A program made the translations under genes and the position numbers. Shown here piece by piece: positions 16,004 to 24,687 of a stretch of DNA of 64,000 bases. Under the pieces are notes generated by a model that had not been told where the DNA came from, ran no database searches, and was given only the letters and a program-made list of their open reading frames with translations. Position 1 is the stretch's first letter, and each line of letters begins with the position of its first letter. Origin of the DNA: Ktedonospora formicarum (GTDB taxonomy: Bacteria; Chloroflexota; Ktedonobacteria; Ktedonobacterales; Ktedonobacteraceae); assembly GCF_016587355.1 (NCBI RefSeq), contig NZ_BNJF01000001.1, positions 2,616,501-2,680,500 on the forward strand, read 5' to 3'.

Positions 16004-17167
16004 GTGAACGTACAACTGAATCCCGAAGAGGTGGCAATTGTCGCTTCTACACATATTGGCATCATTGGTGGTGGTCAATTAGGACTTATGATCAGCGAAG
16101 CTGGCCGCGCGATGGGCTATGGGGAACTTACTGTGCTGGATCCCACAGCTCAGGCTCCCGCATCAGCCGTAGCGCGCCAGATCATGGGGGGATTGAAAGA
16201 TCCTCAGGCACTCCGTGAGCTGGCACAGCAGAGCGATATCCTGACCTATGAGATTGAGCATATTAATACTGAGGCACTTGAGCAGCTTCAGGCGGATGGC
16301 TATACCATTTATCCATCGCCACAAATCCTGGCTATCATTCAGAATAAATATCGCCAGAAAGAGTTCCTGGATCAGCACGCTATTCCTGTTGCCCCTTTCC
16401 GCTCTGTTGAGTCGCGAGCCGATATTGAGGAACTGGCGCGAACCTGGGGCTACCCTCTGGTCCTCAAGGCCAAGAAAGATGCCTACGATGGTCGTGGCAA
16501 CGCGCGTATCAACGCCCCAGAGGATATCGAGACAGCCCTTGCCAAATTGGCGGGACGTGAGTTGTACGTCGAGCAGTGCCTGGATCTGAAAAAAGAACTG
16601 GGTCTCATGATTGCGCGCAACGCACGTGGCGAGATCTCTGCCCACCCAGTCGTAGAAATGATTCATGAGCGTGATATCTGTCAGACAGTACTGGCGCCTG
16701 CACCTATCGACCCACGCCTGCTGGAGGAGGCGCAAGCGATAGCACATAAAGCTATCGCGCACCTCAACGCTATTGGAATCTTTGGTGTTGAGCTGTTTCT
16801 GGATAAAGCGGGGAAACTCTGGCTCAATGAGATCGCACCCCGTCCACATAACCTCGGCCATTATACCATTGAGGCTTGCCAGACCTCGCAGTTTGAGCAA
16901 CATCTGCGCGCCATCACCAATCTCGCCCTTGGAGACACCAGTATGCGCTATCCCGCCGCAGTCATGATCAACATTCTAGGAGAGCGCAACGGTCCCGCCG
17001 AAGTTCGCTGGCAGAAACACTTTGATACCACCTGCATCTTCGTCCATCTCTACGGAAAACGTGAGACCCGTGTTGATCGCAAGATGGGGCATATCACTGT
17101 TGTTGGCGAGACACTCGATGAGGTCCATCAACTAGCGCAAGAGGTTCGCGCCTCCCTCTCCATTTAG
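16004..17167 (+). CDS. purK: N5-carboxyaminoimidazole ribonucleotide synthase PurK
   Basis: PurK makes N5-CAIR from AIR, bicarbonate and ATP, the step before PurE in purine synthesis. The ATP-grasp enzyme begins with the Rossmann-like GIIGGGQLGLM, has PSPQ.L..IQNKY.QK and the LKAK.DAYDGRGN loop of the central domain, and the metal/ATP site LNEIAPRPHNLGHYTIEAC. Its 387 residues match the family. The start is GTG with AAGGAG 12 bases upstream. purE follows about 120 bp downstream in the same direction, so the two are probably one unit. Confidence 0.96.
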   Translation: MNVQLNPEEVAIVASTHIGIIGGGQLGLMISEAGRAMGYGELTVLDPTAQAPASAVARQIMGGLKDPQALRELAQQSDILTYEIEHINTEALEQLQADGYTIYPSPQILAIIQNKYRQKEFLDQHAIPVAPFRSVESRADIEELARTWGYPLVLKAKKDAYDGRGNARINAPEDIETALAKLAGRELYVEQCLDLKKELGLMIARNARGEISAHPVVEMIHERDICQTVLAPAPIDPRLLEEAQAIAHKAIAHLNAIGIFGVELFLDKAGKLWLNEIAPRPHNLGHYTIEACQTSQFEQHLRAITNLALGDTSMRYPAAVMINILGERNGPAEVRWQKHFDTTCIFVHLYGKRETRVDRKMGHITVVGETLDEVHQLAQEVRASLSI

Positions 17168-17288
17168 GACAAGAACTATCAAGAATCATCTATCCACAAA
17201 CCTGAACTCGCCAGCGTTAACCGCAACCCCCATGCGGGGGCACGGTAGTGACGTTGGTCTTCACATAAAACCGAAACAGGAAAGTAAT

Positions 17289-17909
17289 ATGCAACAGAAG
17301 CAGCCACTAAAGGATGTGCGTGACGCGCTCAATCTGACAGAAGATCATGGTGTCCTCGTCTCATCAGAGGGCGTAGGAGATCAGGCCATAGGTGAGCCCA
17401 AAGTGCTCATCACTATGGGCAGTGACTCAGACCTACCCTTGATGATGAAGGCCGTCAACACGCTATGCAACGAATTTGGTATTCCCTGCCTGGTACAAAT
17501 CAACTCTGTACATCGCGACCTGCGAGCCGCAATACAACACATTGAGCATTTACCCGCCTCTATCCAGGTCATCATTGCCTGCGCGGGTGGCGCGGCTCAT
17601 CTACCTGGTAACATCGCGGATCTCCGGGCAGATCTTCCTGTTATTGGTGTACCACGCGACCTCGGTGCGCTTAAGGGTATCGACGCGCTACTCTCCATGG
17701 TTCAGATGCCAGAGGGCGCTCCCGTCGCGGTCATGGCAATTGGCGATGCTGGCGCGGTCAATGCCGCCATTCACGCGGCCAAAGAAGTAGCAATCGGCGA
17801 TCCCACGATCCGCGAGCGCCTGCAAGCCTATGCGGAGAAGCGCAAAGGGAAGGTCAAACGCCAGAACGAGACTCTGGAGCAGAAACTCAGAAATGAGCGG
17901 CCTTCTTAG
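17289..17909 (+). CDS. purE: N5-CAIR mutase PurE with an N-terminal extension
   Basis: PurE moves the carboxyl group of N5-CAIR to carbon 4, giving CAIR. The active-site signature GSDSD is at residues 44-48, followed by AGGAAHLPG, VIGVP and LLSMVQMPEG.PVA..AIG.AGA typical of class I. The usual SAHRTP loop is SVHRDL here: the catalytic His and Arg remain but the flanks differ. There are about 35 extra N-terminal residues and a basic tail, so 206 residues against the common 160-170. ATG 17289 has AGGAAAG upstream. Regulation by a purine riboswitch is not visible. Confidence 0.93.
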   Translation: MQQKQPLKDVRDALNLTEDHGVLVSSEGVGDQAIGEPKVLITMGSDSDLPLMMKAVNTLCNEFGIPCLVQINSVHRDLRAAIQHIEHLPASIQVIIACAGGAAHLPGNIADLRADLPVIGVPRDLGALKGIDALLSMVQMPEGAPVAVMAIGDAGAVNAAIHAAKEVAIGDPTIRERLQAYAEKRKGKVKRQNETLEQKLRNERPS

Positions 17910-17924
17910 AATCCAGTAATACAG

Positions 17925-17979
17925 CAGGGCTGATAAGACTTGAACCCTACCATATATAAAACACAAGCCATCAGCCCTG
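17925..17979 (+). terminator. terminator after purE
   Basis: A 10-bp stem (cagggctgat with its complement at 17970-17979) with a long loop is followed by a short T-rich stretch. Confidence 0.5.
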
Positions 17980-18104
17980 TATTTTCCCCACCATTTTCTC
18001 ACTTATTCATTGGGTCAAGCCTTCTGATGATGTTGTCGCGACAACTCTTTCACGATCATCTTCACCCTCTTTTGTGAGATTTTGAAAAAGAGGGAGAAAA
18101 AGTG

Positions 18105-18133
18105 TTGACAAATCCCCAAGGGGATGCTATTAT
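18105..18133 (+). promoter_or_regulatory. promoter of 5S rRNA copy 2
   Basis: TTGACA (18105-18110), 17 bp, TATTAT (18128-18133). The spacer holds the inverted repeat ATCCCC-AA-GGGGAT. A shared upstream A/G tract (gagggagaaaaagtg) precedes the -35 box and may act as an UP-like element. Confidence 0.9.
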
Positions 18134-18173
18134 ACACCATGTCAATCGGAACCGCTTGTATGCGCAGGCGAAC

Positions 18174-18285
18174 CGGTGGTTATTGCGAAGAGGGTACACC
18201 CGTTCCCATCCCGAACACGGTAGTTAAGCTCTTCAGCCCTGACGATACTTTGGGGGCAGCCCCACGGGAAAATAAGACACCGCCG
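18174..18285 (+). rRNA. rrf: 5S ribosomal RNA, copy 2 of 4
   Basis: The sequence is the same as copy 1 through the mature region, including the leader hairpin and helix I ends. It lies between purE and a convergent amidotransferase-like gene, with no other rRNA gene nearby. Confidence 0.93.
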
Positions 18286-18288
18286 TTT

Positions 18289-18312
18289 CGCCCGCTCACA
18301 TGGGCGGTTCCT
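18289..18312 (+). terminator. terminator of 5S copy 2
   Basis: CGCCC (18289-18293) pairs with GGGCG (18302-18306), followed by ttcctt. This version differs from the copy 1/3 terminator in a few bases that restore a perfect local stem. Confidence 0.65.
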
Positions 18313-18416
18313 TTATGTCTCCCTATCGGAGCAAGGAAACATGGGCAAGGGCAGCTGGCTGCAAACACCATCCCCTAGATTATGTTTAGCTTGACCATTT
18401 TTCCTATTTGCTATAC

Positions 18417-18448
18417 TTTTCCACAAGTTTTCCACGAAGTTTTCCACA
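18417..18448. repeat. cluster of three DnaA-box-like 9-mers
   Basis: TTTTCCACA (18417-18425), TTTTCCACG (18428-18436) and TTTTCCACA (18440-18448) lie in the same orientation at 11- and 12-bp steps. The first and third match the DnaA-box consensus TTWTNCACA. They sit between 5S copy 2 and the end of the amidotransferase-like gene, with no dnaA or dnaN nearby. Confidence 0.55.
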
Positions 18449-18451
18449 ATT

Positions 18452-19153
18452 TCAGGCAGCTGCACGCAAAAATGCTAGCAGTAAGGGATGAATCTTCTGT
18501 CGCAGAGCATAGAGTTCCGGCTGGTAGAGGGTAGCGAAAAAGAAGGGATGTCCAGGCAACTCTATCGCGTGCACTTCTCCACTCCTATCAAAACCACTGA
18601 TACGCAATCCGTCGTACTCAATCAGATCACGACAACGCGGATCAAGACCAAACTCACAACGACCATATTCCTCTACTGTTTCATCGGCACCATATATCTG
18701 GCTGATAGATGAACTTGGTATAAAATTGACTCGGCGCGAGAGATAAGAGAGTGAATGGAGCAGAGGAGAGATCAGTGGAAGCGGAGTCAAAGGATTATGC
18801 TCTCCATGATCAGCTTCGGGTAGGCTTAAGACATGTTGAGCATATTCAATAAGCGTATAATGAAAACCCAGACAAGTCCCTAGAAAGGGTATCCAGAGTT
18901 CGCGTGCCAGACGAATGGCATGTATAACCCCGCGAGGTTGCACATATGCGTCAGCAGATACACACCAAAGGGCATTGAACGTCGCAAGCTCACTCCAGGT
19001 AGCGAATTCTAATAGCGATGTGGGAAGCCAGTGAGCCTCAACCTGTAGAGCCAGCAAGTGTGCCGCGTTCTCCAAAGCCTGTATAATTGTCTGATGCGCT
19101 AGCGTATCATCCCGACCATCACCTATCAGCCCGATACGTACAATGTCATCCAT
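18452..19153 (-). CDS. class I glutamine amidotransferase-like protein (CTP synthase C-terminal region-related)
   Basis: The 233-residue protein resembles the GATase domain of CTP synthase without the synthetase half. It has IGLIGDGRDDTLAHQ near the start, the nucleophile elbow GTCLGFHYTL (Cys94), and the C-terminal HPFFFATLYQPEL, equivalent to HPFF..QFHPEF of CTP synthase. The catalytic His of H-P-E is Gln here, while the Glu stays, so ordinary glutaminase action is doubtful. Related stand-alone proteins are annotated as CTP synthase C-terminal region-related (seleno)proteins; this one uses Cys. ATG 19153 is chosen because AAAGGG lies just upstream. It is read alone; substrate unknown. Confidence 0.8.
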   Translation of the reverse strand: MDDIVRIGLIGDGRDDTLAHQTIIQALENAAHLLALQVEAHWLPTSLLEFATWSELATFNALWCVSADAYVQPRGVIHAIRLARELWIPFLGTCLGFHYTLIEYAQHVLSLPEADHGEHNPLTPLPLISPLLHSLSYLSRRVNFIPSSSISQIYGADETVEEYGRCEFGLDPRCRDLIEYDGLRISGFDRSGEVHAIELPGHPFFFATLYQPELYALRQKIHPLLLAFLRAAA

Positions 19154-19278
19154 GCAAAGACCCTTTCTCACATCAATAACGTATAAAGGATAGGTAAAAC
19201 GGCGCAGGCTTACCCACTCATCGCGTACTCTCATTGAGGCTGCATGTTCTATTGTATGCCAAAAAAGGTGAGAAATGG

Positions 19279-19327
19279 AAGAGAGGTACGCTTGTGCCAT
19301 CAGTTATGACGCAAGCGTACCTCTCTT
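19279..19327. terminator. 16-bp-stem hairpin between two leftward genes
   Basis: Perfect arms (aagagaggtacgcttg and its complement at 19312-19327) lie just after the end of the response-regulator gene, whose stop is at 19346. It should end the leftward phosphate-block transcript. Confidence 0.8.
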
Positions 19328-19345
19328 GTCAAAAAGCTCTATATT

Positions 19346-20080
19346 TTACCAGCGGAAGACATATCCAACGCCACGGACGGTCTGGATAAGCTTAGGGTTA
19401 GCTGGATCTTCCTCTAGCTTCTCCCGTAGCCAGCGCACATGTACATCGACTGTACGTGTATCACCGACATAATCATAACCCCATACATTATGTAACAGTT
19501 GATCTCTCGTCAGTACAGTGCCACGATTGCGCACCAGATAAGTAAGTAGCTCGAATTGCTTCGGCTGAAGTTCGATCTCTTGTCCACGACAATGAACCTG
19601 GCGTCCCGCCTCGTCAATACGCAACGGTCCGGCAACCAACTCTCGATTCGAGGGCCTCCGCTCAGGAGCAGCCTCAAATCGATTTTCATCTTCGTCCGCT
19701 GGCACATAATCAGAGCGGCGTAGAAGGGCCCGAATACGCGCCAGGAGTTCTCTACGGCCAAAGGGTTTGGTCACATAATCGTCCGCGCCAACCTCTAAAC
19801 CCACAACTTTGTCGATCTCATCGCCTTTAGCAGTCAACATCAGGATCGGAGTCGTCGCGGTCCTGTTCTCGCGTCGCAATTGGCGGCACACTTCAAGACC
19901 ATCCATCCCTGGCAGCATGACATCCAGCACAATCAGGTCAGGACGTTCGCTACGCGCAGCCTCCAAAGCACTGTTACCGTCAGCTACTGTGATGACATGG
20001 TATCCTGACTGCTCCAAATTATAAGCAATTGTCTCTGCCAGGACCGCTTCATCATCTACTACCAGGATTTTGCGTGCCAC
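19346..20080 (-). CDS. OmpR/PhoB-family response regulator, probable phosphate regulator
   Basis: A 244-residue two-domain regulator. The receiver has the acidic pair (VVDDE, 9-10), phospho-acceptor Asp at about 53 (LIVLDVMLPGMDG), the LTAKGD switch and the KPFG lysine. The C-terminal winged helix has the PhoB-type signature (L.PKQFELL.YL, R.QLL..VWGYDY, VDVHV..LREKLE, VRGVGYVF). Its position after pstSCAB suggests it controls phosphate genes, but no PhoR kinase or phoU is beside it. The start is GTG with GGAGG seven bases upstream; it overlaps the end of a small membrane-protein frame, suggesting translational coupling. Confidence 0.9.
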   Translation of the reverse strand: MARKILVVDDEAVLAETIAYNLEQSGYHVITVADGNSALEAARSERPDLIVLDVMLPGMDGLEVCRQLRRENRTATTPILMLTAKGDEIDKVVGLEVGADDYVTKPFGRRELLARIRALLRRSDYVPADEDENRFEAAPERRPSNRELVAGPLRIDEAGRQVHCRGQEIELQPKQFELLTYLVRNRGTVLTRDQLLHNVWGYDYVGDTRTVDVHVRWLREKLEEDPANPKLIQTVRGVGYVFRW

Positions 20081-20190
20081 TCCATATCCTCCATAGTCTC
20101 CTGAACACAGGCTATTTCCATTGCCTCAGCACGGCGCCCCACAATTAACAAAGCCACCAGCCACATAGGAAACCACGCCCAAATTGCCAT
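20059..20190 (-). CDS. possible 43-residue small membrane protein
   Basis: An unlisted short frame begins with ATG at 20190, six bases after AGAGG. It encodes one hydrophobic helix (WAWFPMWLVALLIVG) and a polar, acidic tail, and ends 22 bases inside the next gene. It fills the gap between pstB and the regulator gene, so it would be translated on the same mRNA. No family is recognised. The good ribosome-binding site, the helix and the coupling geometry support it; the short length keeps confidence modest. Confidence 0.4.
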   Translation of the reverse strand: MAIWAWFPMWLVALLIVGRRAEAMEIACVQETMEDMEWHAKSW

Positions 20191-20222
20191 AGAATACCTC
20201 TCAACGCGAGAGAAGGTAATGA

Positions 20223-21140
20223 CTAGCCGAAGCGACCGCTAATATAGTCTTCGGTTTCTTTCTTCTGTGGGCGCTCAAAGATATCCTTGGTTGGCCCTTG
20301 CTCTACTAGCTTACCACTCAAGAAGAAGCCCGTAAAGTGAGAGACACGTGCTGCTTGCTGCATATTGTGCGTCACGATGACGATGGTATAATCCTTCACC
20401 AGTTCGGTGATCAGCTCTTCAATTTTTAAGGTCGCGATAGGGTCCAGAGCCGAGCAAGGCTCATCCATCAAGAGCACCTCTGGTTGAACCGCGAGAGCTC
20501 TGGCAATACAAAGACGCTGCTGCTGACCGCCTGAGAGACCCAACGCCGAGGTATTGAGACGGTCCTTTACCTCATCCCAAAGGGCTGCACCACGCAGGCT
20601 CTTCTCAACCATCTCTTTGATGGCGCGGTTGGATTTGCCCTGCACACGAAGACCATAGGCAACATTTTCAAAGATGGACTTAGGGAAAGGATTGGCCTTC
20701 TGGAACACCATGCCAATGCGCTGACGTAGCAACACCACATCAGTCTTAGCAGCGTATATATTCTCCTCGCCAAACTTAGCCATTCCATCGACCTTTGTGC
20801 CTGGAATCAGGTCATTCATGCGATTTAACGTACGCAAGAAGGTAGATTTACCACAACCGGAAGGGCCAATCAGTGCTGTGACCTGGCAATTGCGGATTGG
20901 CAGTGAGACATCAAACAGAGCTTGCTTCTTTCCATAGTAGAAGTTAAGACCCTGCACATCAATTTCGATATCGGCATGGGTATTCAGCGTTTGTTCACGT
21001 TGAAGTTCCGTTCGCTGTGCCTCATTATCAGGTAAGTTCTCTATGCGAACTTCACCATTCTCCCACGCCCGATCATATGTTTGCTGCCCAGTTCTCACGC
21101 CCCCTGACTGATACTGGCTGCTCTGTTCCTCTGTTGACAT
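20223..21140 (-). CDS. pstB: phosphate ABC transporter ATP-binding protein PstB
   Basis: PstB is the ATPase of the high-affinity phosphate importer and works on the inner side of the PstA-PstC channel. It shows Walker [10 protein letters not shown], the Q-loop, the signature [15 protein letters not shown], Walker B VLLMDEP and the switch His in VTHNM. It ends EDYISGRFG, typical of PstB. About 55 extra residues, rich in Gln, Glu and Ser, precede the usual start of the domain (305 residues against about 250). ATG 21140 is preferred because AGAGGGA lies just upstream. It follows pstA after a small gene. Confidence 0.96.
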   Translation of the reverse strand: MSTEEQSSQYQSGGVRTGQQTYDRAWENGEVRIENLPDNEAQRTELQREQTLNTHADIEIDVQGLNFYYGKKQALFDVSLPIRNCQVTALIGPSGCGKSTFLRTLNRMNDLIPGTKVDGMAKFGEENIYAAKTDVVLLRQRIGMVFQKANPFPKSIFENVAYGLRVQGKSNRAIKEMVEKSLRGAALWDEVKDRLNTSALGLSGGQQQRLCIARALAVQPEVLLMDEPCSALDPIATLKIEELITELVKDYTIVIVTHNMQQAARVSHFTGFFLSGKLVEQGPTKDIFERPQKKETEDYISGRFG

Positions 21141-21274
21141 AGTTCCCTCTTTATCTCCTTCTCGATATTCACTCTCTTGCAGTAGCATATTCCGGCCATG
21201 CTTCAGGGATATGTGCGTTCCTCATACCGATGTATCTTTAGCCTCTCCGCTCCTGGGAGCATAAGAGAGGTAGT

Positions 21275-21293
21275 GGGCACGCAATGCGTGCCC
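21275..21293 (-). terminator. 8-bp hairpin upstream of pstB
   Basis: GGGCACGC and GCGTGCCC flank a three-base loop between the small gene and pstB. It lacks a T run, so it may shape mRNA stability or partly terminate rather than fully stop transcription. Confidence 0.5.
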
Positions 21294-21301
21294 AACAAGA
21301 G

Positions 21302-21532
21302 TTAGGATAACTCATATTCTTTGTGTAACGGAATGGACTCATCTACAATTAAACGATCCTCTACAACGACCAACCGAATGTAGCGACCGGCCAGCGCTTT
21401 GCTGATGAAGTAGGGCCGTCCCTCATAGGAGATATGCCCACTACGTGCTACTTTGCGCGAGAAGATGCTTGCACCCCGGGGCAAATTAACTCTCTCGCCA
21501 CCAAATGAAGAGTTTACTGCTATCGAGTTCAT
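21302..21532 (-). CDS. small hypothetical protein within the pst operon
   Basis: A 76-residue protein without membrane segments or cysteines. It is basic and probably beta-rich; the C-terminal half (GRPYFISKALAGRYIRLVVV, then DRLIVDES) recalls short beta-barrel ends of some DNA-binding proteins or integrases, but no family can be named. ATG 21532 has AAGGG 11 bases upstream; a GTG at 21544 is the alternative. It lies between pstA and pstB on the same strand, so it is probably transcribed with them. Other pst operons rarely have a gene here. Confidence 0.6.
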   Translation of the reverse strand: MNSIAVNSSFGGERVNLPRGASIFSRKVARSGHISYEGRPYFISKALAGRYIRLVVVEDRLIVDESIPLHKEYELS

Positions 21533-21596
21533 AGATCGTTTCACCCTTGTTCTGCAAGCGGCACCCTTCTAGATGAGTACCATGCATGTACGTTCA

Positions 21597-22529
21597 TTAT
21601 GCCGCCATTACCCGGCGCTGGATCATACGCCCAACACCTCTGGCAAGCAAATTGATGACTAACAAGACGATTATCAGGAGGGCAGCAGAGCCAGACGAGA
21701 TCGCTGAAGAATCTGCCGCTGTCAGGCCAACTATCGAACCTGCGCCCTGTGTCTTGATGTACCACAGATGGATCGTCAATGTATCGCTTGGTATAGAGGG
21801 ATCAAGCGAGAAAACGCTCGCAGGGCTCGATACCCCCATGGTATATACCAGAGCGGCTGTCTCGCCAATGATCTTACCAGCGCTCAATATGAGACCCGTA
21901 ATCAGGCCAGGCAACGCAGAAGGCAACACCACTTTGCGAATCGTCAGCCAGCGAGTTGTACCCAATGCCAGACTTCCCTCGCGCAGGTCGCGCGGTACCG
22001 ACATCAATGCATCTTCGAACAGGCGAAACGCCTGGGGGAAATTCAGGCACAGGAGTGTCAACGCACCACTCAGGCGGCTGATATGGAATCCAAGAAAGGC
22101 GCTAAAGAAGACAAAACCAAATAGACCCAGCACGATTGACGGCACACCTGCCAGCGTCTCTGCGGCAAAGCGAATGCTCGCCACCAGCCTCCCCTGTGGA
22201 GCGTATTCGACCGTGTAGATCGCCGCTGCCAAAGCAATAGGGAAGAGGAACACTTCTGAAAGTATGAGTATATAAAAGGTATTGAAAATCTGCCTGCCAA
22301 CACCGTTATCCGCGAACGAGTAGAATGCAGGGTTAATAAGATACCCAAAGCCCTGCAAAAAGAGGATGACGATGATGGCGATAAAGAGGAGCGTAATGAG
22401 CCCCGCCAGTGCCCAGAGCACTCCGAGCGCGACACGATTCCCCCTGTGTAGCTTTTGCGCGATTCGTGTCAGCTCCCCCAGTCGGCTGCCTTGCCGCTCT
22501 TGTTTGCGCCCAATTGCCTGTGTGCTCAT
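21597..22529 (-). CDS. pstA: phosphate ABC transporter permease PstA
   Basis: PstA and PstC form the membrane channel of the phosphate importer. Six or so hydrophobic segments are evident over 310 residues, and the ABC-permease loop reads EDALMSVPRDLREGSLALGTTRW, which contacts PstB. The start overlaps the end of pstC by four bases (ATGA-type), so the two are translationally coupled. The N-terminal 30 residues are polar and basic, as in other PstA proteins. Confidence 0.96.
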   Translation of the reverse strand: MSTQAIGRKQERQGSRLGELTRIAQKLHRGNRVALGVLWALAGLITLLFIAIIVILFLQGFGYLINPAFYSFADNGVGRQIFNTFYILILSEVFLFPIALAAAIYTVEYAPQGRLVASIRFAAETLAGVPSIVLGLFGFVFFSAFLGFHISRLSGALTLLCLNFPQAFRLFEDALMSVPRDLREGSLALGTTRWLTIRKVVLPSALPGLITGLILSAGKIIGETAALVYTMGVSSPASVFSLDPSIPSDTLTIHLWYIKTQGAGSIVGLTAADSSAISSGSAALLIIVLLVINLLARGVGRMIQRRVMAA

Positions 22530-23437
22530 TTATAGACACTCCTACTAGCCAGGTAACGGCTCACACAGATGAACAAGAGTGAAATGACCAGGAGAAGGAA
22601 GGCTAGGGACCAGTACGCATCCTGCGCCAAGCCAGAGGTCTCACCAAAGTCATTCAGGATCGCACGCGTGATATTCGAGGATGGTGAGAAAAAGAGTGAT
22701 TGAAGATTATAGAGCTTATCTGGTAATGTCTCTCCACCTAAAACCATCGCGACTGCGAGCGTCTCGCCAATAGCGCGTGCCATGCCAAGCACAACTGCCG
22801 TCGCCAGACCAGAGGCTGCCGCCGGAATAACCGCTTTCGCCATCATCTGCCAGCGAGTTGATCCCAGAGCCAGGCTTGCTTCACGCACACCGGCCGGAAC
22901 CGCTTTCACCGCGTCTATTGATACGCTGATAATGGTGGGCATAATCATAACAACCAGGACCACTATGGCCGCGCCATAACCGTATCCAAGCGTCTTTGTA
23001 ATCTGGCTCAACCAGGGAATCAAGATAGTCAGGCCCAGGAAGCCAATAACCACCGAAGGCATTCCCGTGAAAATCTCCAACAATGGCTGGAGGATACGCG
23101 AGAGCCAGCGCGGCGTAATCTCCGCCATAAAGAGTGCCATCGCGAACGAAAGCGGGGTAGCGATCAACACAGAAACCAGGGTAATGAAGATCGAACCCAG
23201 AATAAGCCCCCATGCGCCATACGCCGGTACATCACTATTGCCCGCCGTTGGATCCCAATGAGTACTGGTAAAGAACTCACCGATGCTAGAACCGCCGGGC
23301 AGATAGAAGACCTTGAAAGCCTTGGAACCGACGAAGTAAAAAACGCCGACAATAATGGCGACGATCAGAATGGCGCAAATGAGGAAGACAATATGCGCGA
23401 TCTGGTCTGAGACACGCATCATTCGCGCTCTCTGCAC
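22526..23437 (-). CDS. pstC: phosphate ABC transporter permease PstC
   Basis: The second channel subunit of the phosphate importer, 303 residues with about six membrane helices. The permease loop IDAVKAVPAGVREASLALGSTRW matches the EAA motif of PstC. The first helix (IVFLICAILIVAIIVGVFYF) follows a short basic N-terminus. It lies about 170 bp after pstS, and a hairpin in this gap may lower its expression relative to the binding protein. Confidence 0.96.
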   Translation of the reverse strand: MQRARMMRVSDQIAHIVFLICAILIVAIIVGVFYFVGSKAFKVFYLPGGSSIGEFFTSTHWDPTAGNSDVPAYGAWGLILGSIFITLVSVLIATPLSFAMALFMAEITPRWLSRILQPLLEIFTGMPSVVIGFLGLTILIPWLSQITKTLGYGYGAAIVVLVVMIMPTIISVSIDAVKAVPAGVREASLALGSTRWQMMAKAVIPAAASGLATAVVLGMARAIGETLAVAMVLGGETLPDKLYNLQSLFFSPSSNITRAILNDFGETSGLAQDAYWSLAFLLLVISLLFICVSRYLASRSVYK

Positions 23438-23560
23438 ACCTATCCTCCTTGACTAAGGTCTTAGACGAAAACCAATCCTCACTTGAGAGGCAAACACCGC
23501 CATTGTGGCAAGCGCTCAGGCTTTCGAATACGGACTATTTCATATGGCAATAGAAAGGTT

Positions 23561-23597
23561 GGATCGCCCTAGCCTGGTTCCAGGATGAGGGCGATCC
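23561..23597 (-). terminator. intercistronic hairpin between pstS and pstC
   Basis: A 10-bp stem (ggatcgccct/agggcgatcc) with an inner short stem follows the pstS stop codon. A partial terminator or 3' stabiliser here would favour PstS over the membrane subunits; the role is inferred. Confidence 0.6.
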
Positions 23598-23607
23598 AGG
23601 GTTTTAC

Positions 23608-24546
23608 TTACTTGGCATGTGTGGTAAGAATGTCCTGGGGAACATCTTTGATTTTGACAAACTTCAGGCTCTCAGCAGCCTGGTTGGCATCGTCGCTGAA
23701 CATGTAGTCGAGGAAAGCCTTGGCAAGATCCTTGGCCTCACCCTTGGTGTACATGTGCTCGATGTTCCAGAATTTGTAAGCGTTGGTTTTGACGTTGTCA
23801 GCATTCGCCTCTTTGCCATCGATGGTAAGGATCTTCACCTTGCCAGCGTCAGCAGCGGTCTGTGAAGCGGAGAGAGCAGCATAACCAATCGCGCCCTTTG
23901 TCTGTTGGATGGTCTGCACAACGGTACCAGTGCTGTCCTCGGTCAGGTTAGTGGACTTCGCTGGGCTCTCGTTCTTGTTGTCCAGCACGAACTTCTTGAA
24001 GGTCGCGCGGGTACCGGAAGAGGTAGGGCGGCTCACAACAACGATTGGCTCGTCGGCGCCACCAACTTCTTTCCAGTTGGTAATTTTACCGGTGTAGATG
24101 TCGATGAGGTTAGCGGTGGTCAGGTCCTTCGCGGTCACATCAGGGCTAACGATCATGGTGAAGATTACGATAGCAACCTGGTGGTCAACTAGGTCTCCCT
24201 GGGTGGTGTCAGCGAAGACGTCGGAGTTACCGATCTGGGAGGTGCCATTCTCGGCATCAGAGAGGCCTTTTTTGCTGCCGCCGGGCAGGACCGAGATTTT
24301 CGCGCCAGAGCACTTGGCCTGGTACTTTTTCGCAACCTGGTCAACGTAAGGCTGTAACGCGGTCGAACCGCTTGCTGTGATCGTGCCAGAAACGCAATTG
24401 AGCTGACCAGTTCCCTCAACGGGAGTCTGCGTAGCTGAGGTGTTAGTGTTACTCGCGTCGCCGGTGTCGCCACCGCAGGCTGAAATAAGCATTGATAACG
24501 CTACAATAGCGAGAAGTACAAGCGCCACGCGCCATTTCTTCAACAT
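23608..24546 (-). CDS. pstS: phosphate-binding lipoprotein PstS
   Basis: PstS captures phosphate outside the membrane and delivers it to PstC-PstA. The first 23 residues form a lipoprotein signal (basic start, hydrophobic stretch, LISA) with the lipidated Cys at 24. The mature part shows ITASGSTALQPY, GSKKGL and the anion loop RPTSSGTRATFKKF, as in PstS. Its 312 residues are normal. AGGAG lies six bases before the ATG. A Pho-box-like triple repeat lies about 150 bp upstream, so phosphate starvation probably induces it. Confidence 0.96.
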   Translation of the reverse strand: MLKKWRVALVLLAIVALSMLISACGGDTGDASNTNTSATQTPVEGTGQLNCVSGTITASGSTALQPYVDQVAKKYQAKCSGAKISVLPGGSKKGLSDAENGTSQIGNSDVFADTTQGDLVDHQVAIVIFTMIVSPDVTAKDLTTANLIDIYTGKITNWKEVGGADEPIVVVSRPTSSGTRATFKKFVLDNKNESPAKSTNLTEDSTGTVVQTIQQTKGAIGYAALSASQTAADAGKVKILTIDGKEANADNVKTNAYKFWNIEHMYTKGEAKDLAKAFLDYMFSDDANQAAESLKFVKIKDVPQDILTTHAK

Positions 24547-24687
24547 AGTATCTCCTACAAATGATACGAACCAAAATATCCTATCTCTCGCCGGAGGCTA
24601 GAACGGGTTTTCCCATTCTTCTCCCCGACCCCTTTTGCTGTCGCATCCATACAATAGCATTGCAGAATTAACTATGCTTTATAGATA

